NCBI GenBank assembly: GCA_036272915.1 | Contig: DATAXV010000052.1 | Location: forward strand, 1-31,875 | Length of the DNA stretch: 31,875 nucleotides | Source of the DNA: DATAXV01 sp036272915 | GTDB taxonomy: Bacteria > Chloroflexota > Dormibacteria > Dormibacterales > Dormibacteraceae | Direction of reading: 5' to 3' | Part shown: piece after piece, positions 15,498 to 21,222 of the stretch | Position numbering within the stretch: position 1 is the first letter of the stretch | Layout of the letters: each line of letters starts with the position of its first letter | Made by a program: the position numbers and the translations under genes | Notes under the pieces: generated by a model | The model's database searches: none | Seen by the model: the letters and a program-made list of their open reading frames with translations, nothing else | Told to the model about the DNA's origin: nothing

Positions 15498-16223
15498 TCA
15501 GAGCCGGTGGCGGACCCAGACGTTGGGCTCGACGTAGACGGCGCGATCGCCGCCGTTGTCGACCCAGATTGGAGCCAGGGCGCCGGGCACCTCGACCGGG
15601 CCATCCTCGTCGAGCGGCATCCCCGTCCAGGAGCGCCAGTCGGCGATCGAGCCGGCGATGGTCATCGAGGCCGGGCAGGCCCGGATGATCTCCCCGCCCA
15701 TCCGCACGTGGACTCGCAGCCAGGGATCGTGAGGGAGGCCGTCGGCCCTGGTCCGGATGGCGTACTCGGTCATCGGCGTGTCCGGCTCCAGGTGCTTGAG
15801 CGTCGGCCGGACCGGCGCGTAGAGGTCGGTGTGGCCCTGGCGGCGGGCGTTCTCGGCCATCGCCTGCAGCGCCACCCCGCTGAGCCCTCTGCCCTGTTCG
15901 GCCGGGGGCACCGCGATCAGGACGGCGCAGACGGCGTTGGGTTCCTCCCGGGCCCGAGCCACCGATCCGATGACGGCGTCGAGGCCCTGGCTGGGGAGCC
16001 CCTCGGGGCCGCCCGGGAGGTGGAAGGGAAGGCTGTGCGCCCTGGCCACGACCCGCTCGCCATCGCGGATCCCGAGCTGGAAGGGGGGATGGCGCAGGAA
16101 GCAGGCGAACATCACCGGGTCCATCGGGTCGTGGCCCACAAAGGCGGGCATGGACGCCGGCACCGCACCCACCGCACCGGCGAGGTCGGGCCGTTCGGCC
16201 AGGTTCACCGCTTCGAGTTCCAC
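15498..16223 (-). CDS. GNAT-family acetyltransferase-like protein
   Basis: A 241-residue protein whose acetyl-CoA binding segment is seen in V-L-I-A-V-P-P-A-E-Q-G-R-G-L-S-G-V-A-L (about 121-139), matching the Q/R-x-x-G-x-G/A pattern of GNAT motif A after a strand ending in V-P. The N-terminal half (V-N-L-A-E-R-P-D-L and F-V-G-H-D-P-M-D-P) and the C-terminal half around W-R-S-W-T-G-M resemble multidomain GNAT proteins of unknown substrate. GTG 16223 is chosen because CATAAT stands exactly 6 nt upstream; a longer frame to 16283 begins with an Arg/Gly-rich stretch lacking support. Divergent from the first MarR-MFS cassette. Confidence 0.75.
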   Translation of the reverse strand: MELEAVNLAERPDLAGAVGAVPASMPAFVGHDPMDPVMFACFLRHPPFQLGIRDGERVVARAHSLPFHLPGGPEGLPSQGLDAVIGSVARAREEPNAVCAVLIAVPPAEQGRGLSGVALQAMAENARRQGHTDLYAPVRPTLKHLEPDTPMTEYAIRTRADGLPHDPWLRVHVRMGGEIIRACPASMTIAGSIADWRSWTGMPLDEDGPVEVPGALAPIWVDNGGDRAVYVEPNVWVRHRL

Positions 16224-16229
16224 GCGCGA

Positions 16230-16235
16230 ATTATG
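16230..16235 (-). promoter_or_regulatory. -10 element CATAAT for the GNAT gene
   Basis: CATAAT (five of six to TATAAT), 6 nt, then GTG 16223; leaderless geometry. It decides the start of the GNAT gene. Confidence 0.55.
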
Positions 16236-16317
16236 CCCGCCCGACCGTGCGCGCCCTCCTCCAAACCGTTGCCTCCAACGCAATCAATGTCATTGGGACA
16301 ATCAGTGACGCAAGGCG

Positions 16318-16340
16318 TATTGTTGTCTGCGTGACAACAA
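16318..16340 (+). promoter_or_regulatory. -10 element and palindromic operator of the first MarR-MFS cassette
   Basis: TATTGT (16318-16323), 7 nt, then GTG 16331. Overlapping both is a perfect inverted repeat TTGTTGTC-N5-GACAACAA (16320-16327 and 16333-16340). A repressor bound here would cover the -10, the transcription start and the start codon, which is typical of MarR autoregulation. GGGACA lies 17 nt upstream of the -10 as a possible -35. Confidence 0.7.
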
Positions 16341-16810
16341 ATCTTCCGCTCGGCGAGGAGTCGACGCAGCGGCGGGCGCTCCGTGCCTATCTCGCCGCGA
16401 TCGCGCTGGCCGAACCGATCCAGACGCACCTCTGGGAATCGGCCGGGCTGACCCTGGCCCAGCTGACCGTGCTTCGCGAGCTGCGCCAGGGGCCGCTCTC
16501 GGCGAGCCGGCTGGCCCGCGCCGTGGGCCGGTCGTCGGCGTCGGTGACCCGGCTGCTGGACCGGCTCGAGGAGCGGGGGATGGTCAGCCGCCATCGCGAC
16601 GGCAGCGACCGGCGCACCGTCGAGGTGCGGCTCGAGGAGGAGGGTCACAACGCCCTGGGCGAGATCCGGGTGCTGGGCGACAGCGCCCTGGCCTCGGCCA
16701 TGGAGCGGATGTCGGATACGGAACTTCAAGGGCTCGAGCGAAGCCTGCGTCTACTGGTCGATCGGGCCGCGGCGCTGGCCGGCGACGGCGAGGAGGTCGG
16801 ACAACGGTGA
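16331..16810 (+). CDS. MarR-family regulator of the first MFS-kinase fusion
   Basis: A 159-residue MarR protein starting M-T-T-N-L-P-L-G. The winged helix includes L-T-L-A-Q-L-T-V-L-R-E-L, the recognition helix region S-R-L-A-R-A-V-G-R-S-S-A-S-V-T-R-L-L-D, and the wing R-H-R-D-G-S-D-R-R-T-V-E-V. A longer frame from GTG 16247 is rejected because the promoter and operator lie inside it. Its TGA overlaps the GTG of the transporter gene by 4 nt. It almost certainly represses its own operon through the palindrome over its start and is relieved by a ligand, perhaps a transported compound (inference). It is a close paralogue of the regulator at 20749. Confidence 0.9.
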   Translation: MTTNLPLGEESTQRRALRAYLAAIALAEPIQTHLWESAGLTLAQLTVLRELRQGPLSASRLARAVGRSSASVTRLLDRLEERGMVSRHRDGSDRRTVEVRLEEEGHNALGEIRVLGDSALASAMERMSDTELQGLERSLRLLVDRAAALAGDGEEVGQR

Positions 16811-19332
16811 CGGACAGCGTGGCCATGGCGCCCGGGACGCATCGCGATCGCTACAAGTGGATCGCGCTCTCGAACACGACGATCGGCATGCTGATGGCGA
16901 CCATCAACAGCTCGATCGTGCTCATCTCACTGCCGGCGATCTTCCGCGGCATCAAGCTCAACCCGCTGACCTCCTCCAACGTCAGCTACCTGCTCTGGAT
17001 GCTGATGGGCTACATGGTCGTCACCGCGGTGCTGGTGGTCAGCCTCGGCCGGATCGGCGACATGTTCGGGCGGGTTCGGATCTACAACCTCGGCTTCGCC
17101 GTGTTCACGGTGGGGTCGATAGGCCTCTCCCTGGTCTTCTTCAACGGCACCAACGCGGCCCTCACCCTGATCGGCCTGCGCCTGATACAGGGCGTCGGCG
17201 GGGCGATGCTGATGGCGAACTCGGCGGCGATCCTGACCGACGCCTTCCCCGAGGACCAGCGCGGCATGGCCCTGGGGATCAACGTCGTCGCCGGCATCGC
17301 CGGCTCCTTCATCGGCCTGGTCGTGGGTGGCCTGCTGTCGACGATCGACTGGCACCTGGTCTTCCTGGTGTCGGTACCGGTCGGCACCTTCGGCACGATC
17401 TGGGCCTACCTGAAGCTGCGCGAGATCGGCCGGACCAGGCGCGCGCGGATCGACTACCTGGGCAACATCACCTTCGGCGTCGGCCTGATCGCCCTTCTGG
17501 CCGGCATCACGTACGGGATCCAGCCCTACGGCGGACGCGACATGGGCTGGACGAACCCGATGGTCCTCGGTCTGCTCGGAGGCGGGATCGTCCTGCTCCT
17601 GCTCTTCATCCTGGTCGAGGCGACCGTCAAGGAGCCGATGTTCCGGCTCGGCCTCTTCAGGCGCCCCGCCTTCAGCGCCGGCAACATCGCCAGCCTGCTC
17701 GCCGCCACCGGACGCGGCGGATTGATGTTCATGCTGATCATCTGGTTGCAGGGCATCTGGCTGCCCCTGCACGGCTACTCCTTCGAGCAGACCCCGCTCT
17801 GGGCGGCGATCTACATGCTGCCCATGACCGGCGGCTTCCTGGTCGCCGGCCCGCTGTCCGGCATCCTCTCCGATCGCTTCGGCGCGAGGCCCTTCGCGAC
17901 CGGCGGGATGATCGCGGCGGCGGCCACGTTCGCGCTGATGCTGCTGCTGCCCGCGAACTTCAACTACCTGCCCTTCGGTGCGCTGCTGTTCGCCAACGGC
18001 CTGGCCATGGGCATGTTCTCCTCGCCCAACCGGGCGGGGATCATGAACTCCGTGCCGCCGGGCCAGCGCGGTGTCGCCGCGGGTATGAGCGCGACGTTCC
18101 AGAACTCGGGCATGAACCTCTCGATCGGGCTCTTCTTCTCGCTGATCGTCGCCGGTCTGAGCTCGACGCTTCCGGGCGCGCTCCTCGGCGGGCTGACCAA
18201 GGCCGGCGTGCCGGCGGTGGTGGCCACCAGGATCGCGCATCTGCCGCCGGTGGCGACGTTGTTCGCCGCGTTCCTCGGCTACAACCCGATGCGGCAGCTC
18301 CTCGGGCCCACCCTGAAGGCCCTGCCCGCCGGTGCCGCGGCGCACCTGACCAGCCGCGGCTATTTCCCGCAACTGATCTCGGGCGCGTTCATGAGCGGCA
18401 TGCACCTGACCTTCGCCTTCGCGGCGCTGATGATGCTGGTGGCGGCGGTGGCCTCCTGGCTGCGGGGCAAGAAATTCGTCTACCGCGAGGAGGCGGAGCT
18501 CCAGGAGAGCACCGGCGTGATCGCCTCGCCCGTGGCCGGTCCCGTCCCCATCGGTCCGGTGCAGATGGCGCCGCCGGTGGTGACGCTGTCGGCGGCGGCG
18601 GGTCTCGGCGCTCGGGGCATCGCTCAGCAGGTGGCGGCGCGCCTCGGCGTTCGGCTGCTCGACCTGGGCGGCGGCAGGAGCCACCTGGCGGATGCGCTGG
18701 AGGGCGCGCTCAACGACGACGGCCGCTCGGCGGCGGCGCTGGCCCGGATCCTGGCCGGCATGGCGACGGCGACGGGAGGCGATCAGCAGCGGTTCCAGGA
18801 CCGGCTGCGTGAGCAGGTCGTTGACCTGGCCTCTCGCCCCGGTGTGGTCGTGTACGGCGATGGCGGGGCGCAGATCCTGCGGCACAACGGCGACGCTCTG
18901 CACGTGCGCCTGGACGCGCCCGAGGAGTCCCGGGTGTACGCCGTGATGACGCGTCACGGCGTGGACGCGCAGACGGCGGAGCACCGGCTGGGAGAGGAGG
19001 AGCGCGAGGCGGAGCGGACGTCGGCCGGCTGGCGCGAGGAGGGTGCCGAATCCGCGCGGTACCAGCTGGTGCTTGACCCGACGGTGCTGCCGGCGGAGAC
19101 GTGCGCCGAGGTGATCGTGGCGGCGGCGCGGACCAGGCTCCCCCGGCCCGAGCCCCAGCCGCCCGTTCCCGCCGAGGCGGCCCCGCCGCACCCCGACGAC
19201 GTGCCTGCCGGCTGGCCCACCGGGCGGGACCCGGTGCCGGCACCGTCGGACACCTACTCCGACGACGAGCTGATGCAGCGCCTGGCCCGGGCCCTGCAGA
19301 CGGAGCTCACCCGCCGCACCGGGGATTCCTGA
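16807..19332 (+). CDS. MFS (DHA2-type) transporter fused to a cytidylate-kinase-like domain, copy 1
   Basis: An 841-residue two-domain protein. Residues 1-555 are a 14-helix major facilitator of the DHA2 drug:H+ antiporter type, with G-R-I-G-D-M-F-G-R (motif A, about 81-89), R-L-I-Q-G-V-G-G-A (125-133) and the motif C region V-V-A-G-I-A-G-S-F-I-G. Residues about 590-778 form a soluble domain of the cytidylate-kinase-like type: V-V-T-L-S-A-A-A-G-L-G-A-R-G-I-A-Q-Q, then L-L-D-L-G-G-G-R, V-V-V-Y-G-D-G-G-A (P-loop-kinase core strand) and H-V-R-L-D-A-P-E-E-S-R-V. The Walker A Lys is absent. A Pro/Ala linker and a terminal helix (D-E-L-M-Q-R-L-A-R-A-L) follow. The kinase-like part should be cytosolic and may sense a nucleotide or gate the pump. 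The GTG start overlaps the MarR stop. Confidence 0.9.
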   Translation: MTDSVAMAPGTHRDRYKWIALSNTTIGMLMATINSSIVLISLPAIFRGIKLNPLTSSNVSYLLWMLMGYMVVTAVLVVSLGRIGDMFGRVRIYNLGFAVFTVGSIGLSLVFFNGTNAALTLIGLRLIQGVGGAMLMANSAAILTDAFPEDQRGMALGINVVAGIAGSFIGLVVGGLLSTIDWHLVFLVSVPVGTFGTIWAYLKLREIGRTRRARIDYLGNITFGVGLIALLAGITYGIQPYGGRDMGWTNPMVLGLLGGGIVLLLLFILVEATVKEPMFRLGLFRRPAFSAGNIASLLAATGRGGLMFMLIIWLQGIWLPLHGYSFEQTPLWAAIYMLPMTGGFLVAGPLSGILSDRFGARPFATGGMIAAAATFALMLLLPANFNYLPFGALLFANGLAMGMFSSPNRAGIMNSVPPGQRGVAAGMSATFQNSGMNLSIGLFFSLIVAGLSSTLPGALLGGLTKAGVPAVVATRIAHLPPVATLFAAFLGYNPMRQLLGPTLKALPAGAAAHLTSRGYFPQLISGAFMSGMHLTFAFAALMMLVAAVASWLRGKKFVYREEAELQESTGVIASPVAGPVPIGPVQMAPPVVTLSAAAGLGARGIAQQVAARLGVRLLDLGGGRSHLADALEGALNDDGRSAAALARILAGMATATGGDQQRFQDRLREQVVDLASRPGVVVYGDGGAQILRHNGDALHVRLDAPEESRVYAVMTRHGVDAQTAEHRLGEEEREAERTSAGWREEGAESARYQLVLDPTVLPAETCAEVIVAAARTRLPRPEPQPPVPAEAAPPHPDDVPAGWPTGRDPVPAPSDTYSDDELMQRLARALQTELTRRTGDS

Positions 19333-19339
19333 GCGGGAG

Positions 19340-19366
19340 CGCGGCCGGGGTTCACCCCCGGCCGCG
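19340..19366 (+). terminator. Hairpin after the first MFS fusion gene
   Basis: An 11-bp perfect stem (19340-19350 with 19356-19366, arm CGCGGCCGGGG), loop TTCAC, 7 nt after the stop codon. Only GTTCCT follows, not a T tract, so termination strength is uncertain. Confidence 0.55.
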
Positions 19367-19394
19367 GTTCCTCGGCCCGGCGGTGACGGACGGG

Positions 19395-19422
19395 TTCAAA
19401 CGGATGTTCCGTCGCCTACCAT
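19395..19422 (+). promoter_or_regulatory. Promoter candidate for the AlkZ-like gene
   Basis: TTCAAA (19395-19400), 16 nt, TACCAT (19417-19422), each four of six to consensus. It would give a transcript starting near 19429, upstream of the preferred TTG 19485. Confidence 0.4.
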
Positions 19423-19484
19423 GGTGCTGTTCTGCCGGCGACGCGAACGCCGCCGGAGTATCCGCTGAAGCCGAGGCACCGGGA

Positions 19485-20663
19485 TTGAGGGCGACCTTCT
19501 CGACCGCGCAGCGTCGGGCCCGGCTCGCGCTGCGTCATCACCTGGCGCCGCCGGCGTGGGCGCCGGGCACGGCCGAGGCGGCGGGCGCCGTTCTCGGCCT
19601 CCACGCCACCGACCCCGCCTCGGTCTTCATCTCGGCCATGGCCCGGATCCAGCACCCCGGCATCGCGGCCGTCGAGCAGGCCCTCTACGACGAGCGCTCG
19701 GTGGTGAGGATGCTCGGCATGAGGCGGACCGTCTTCGTCGTCCCGCTCGGTCTGGCCCCGGTCGTCCACGTCGCCTGCGCGCGGTCGATCGCCCGCCGGG
19801 AGCGATCACGGACGGAGGGCCTCATAGAGAAGGCGGGCATCGCCGCCGACGGCGCCGCCTGGCTCCGCGAGGTCGAGACGGCGACCATGGAGTCCCTGAT
19901 CGCGCGTGGCCAGGCGACCTCCCGCGAGCTGACGCTCGACGTCCCCCGCCTCGGTGAGCGCCTGACCTTCGTCGACGGCAAGGGGACGGCCACGCAGCAG
20001 GGACTGTCCTGGAGGGTCCTCTTCCTCCTCGCCGCCGAGGGCAGGGCGGTCCGCGGCCGTCCCCTCGGGTCGTGGACGAGCACGCAGTACCGGTGGGCGC
20101 CGTCGACGGCCTGGTTCCCTGACGGGCTGGCCGAGCCGGCGCCGGAATCGGCCCGGGAGGATCTCGTCCGCCGGTGGCTCCGTGCCTTCGGACCGGCGAC
20201 CCTGGCCGACCTCAGGTGGTGGACGGGATGGACGCTGGGCGAGCTCCGGCCGGCGCTGGGCGGGGTCGGGGCGGTGGAGGTGGGGCTGCCCGACGGCACC
20301 GGCCTGGCCCTGCCCGACGATCTCGAGCCGGTGGCGGAGCCGGACCCCTGGGTGGCGCTCCTCCCGGCGCTCGATCCGACCGTCATGGGCTGGACCGAGC
20401 GGGGCTGGTACCTGGGCGAATACGCCCCCGTGCTCTTCGATCGCTCGGGGAACGCGGGGCCGACGGTCTGGGCCGACGGCCGGATCGTCGGAGGCTGGGC
20501 ACAGCGGCCCGACGGCGAGATCGTGCTGCGGCTGCTGGAGGACGTCGGCTCCGATGTCCGCTCCGCCATCGACGCCGCGGTTGAGACGCTGTCCGGCCGC
20601 CTCGGCGGGGTTCGCGTCATCCCGCGATTCCGCACTCCGCTGGAGCGCGAGCTCTCCTCCTGA
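19485..20663 (+). CDS. Winged-helix DNA-binding protein of the AlkZ-like (HTH_42) family
   Basis: About 392 residues. The N-terminus S-T-A-Q-R-R-A-R-L-A-L-R-H-H-L-A and A-G-A-V-L-G-L-H-A-T-D-P-A-S-V-F-I-S-A-M-A-R, then S-V-V-R-M-L-G-M-R-R-T-V-F-V-V, fit the family named for AlkZ (YcaQ), a DNA glycosylase that removes bulky or crosslinking adducts. The C-terminal half has L-A-D-L-R-W-W-T-G-W and L-L-P-A-L-D-P-T-V-M-G-W, also characteristic. AlkZ uses Q-x-Q at the L-x-A-Q position; here the sequence is H-A-T, so catalytic activity is uncertain. TTG 19485 (GAGG upstream) matches the usual N-terminus; ATG 19404 would add 27 residues. It sits between the two MarR-MFS cassettes and may protect against compounds they export; that is inference. 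Confidence 0.8.
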   Translation: MRATFSTAQRRARLALRHHLAPPAWAPGTAEAAGAVLGLHATDPASVFISAMARIQHPGIAAVEQALYDERSVVRMLGMRRTVFVVPLGLAPVVHVACARSIARRERSRTEGLIEKAGIAADGAAWLREVETATMESLIARGQATSRELTLDVPRLGERLTFVDGKGTATQQGLSWRVLFLLAAEGRAVRGRPLGSWTSTQYRWAPSTAWFPDGLAEPAPESAREDLVRRWLRAFGPATLADLRWWTGWTLGELRPALGGVGAVEVGLPDGTGLALPDDLEPVAEPDPWVALLPALDPTVMGWTERGWYLGEYAPVLFDRSGNAGPTVWADGRIVGGWAQRPDGEIVLRLLEDVGSDVRSAIDAAVETLSGRLGGVRVIPRFRTPLERELSS

Positions 20664-20722
20664 TCCGGGCGTTCCCGCGGTTCGGACCTGCCGGGCGGTT
20701 GCCGGAATCCGAAACGCTGTCG

Positions 20723-20739
20723 GTCAATGTATATTTGAC
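20723..20739 (+). promoter_or_regulatory. Operator and -10 candidate of the second MarR-MFS cassette
   Basis: An inverted repeat GTCAA-N7-TTGAC (20723-20739) encloses most of TATATT (20730-20735), a good -10 located 13 nt before ATG 20749. The arms differ from the TTGTTGTC palindrome of the first cassette. Confidence 0.5.
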
Positions 20740-20748
20740 GTACAGACA

Positions 20749-21222
20749 ATGAAATCCTCCACCACGCTGGATCCCGGGGTCAAGCGGGCTCTGCTCGCGT
20801 ACCTCGACGCCCTGGCTCTGGCTGAGCCCTTCCAGACCCAGCTCTGGGAGTCCGCCGGGCTGACCCTGGCTCAGCTGGCCGTTCTCCGGCAGCTGCGGCA
20901 GGGGTCGCTCTCGGCCAGCCGCCTGGCCCAGGCCATCGGCCGCTCGTCGGCGTCGGTGACCAGGCTGCTCGACCGGCTCGAGGAGAGGAAGATGGTCAGC
21001 CGCCACCGGGACGGCGAGGACCGGCGCTGTGTGGAGGTCCGTCTGGAGGACGAGGGGCTGCGCGCCATGGGTGAGATCCGGCCGCTGTCGGACACCGCCC
21101 TCGGCCAGGCGATCAACCGGATGAGCGAGAACGAACTGGAAGCATTAGAGGCGAGTCTCCGCCTGCTCGTCGATCGGACGCGTGAGCAGGCCGGGGAGGT
21201 CGAGGAGGTCAAGCAGCGGTGA
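20749..21222 (+). CDS. MarR-family regulator of the second MFS-kinase fusion
   Basis: A 157-residue MarR protein starting M-K-S-S-T-T-L-D. The core is nearly identical to that of the regulator at 16331 (L-W-E-S-A-G-L-T-L-A-Q-L, S-S-A-S-V-T-R-L-L-D-R-L-E-E-R and S-R-H-R-D-G-E-D-R-R). It differs mainly in the N-terminal residues and the C-terminal dimerisation helices. The ATG at 20749 is chosen because the longer frame runs back through the preceding gene. Its TGA overlaps the GTG of the transporter gene by 4 nt. It probably represses its own operon at the palindrome 10 nt upstream. Confidence 0.9.
   Translation: MKSSTTLDPGVKRALLAYLDALALAEPFQTQLWESAGLTLAQLAVLRQLRQGSLSASRLAQAIGRSSASVTRLLDRLEERKMVSRHRDGEDRRCVEVRLEDEGLRAMGEIRPLSDTALGQAINRMSENELEALEASLRLLVDRTREQAGEVEEVKQR

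Noticed and set aside
16247..16330. Upstream extension of the first MarR gene from GTG 16247
   Set aside because: It would translate through the -10 element and the palindromic operator; the GTG at 16331 fits the leaderless pattern and the length of the paralogue.
16927..19191. A 754-codon open frame antisense to the first MFS fusion gene
   Set aside because: It is the GC-driven shadow of a membrane-protein gene: His/Arg/Gln-rich, repetitive, no recognisable domain. The plus-strand frame has clear MFS and kinase-like motifs.
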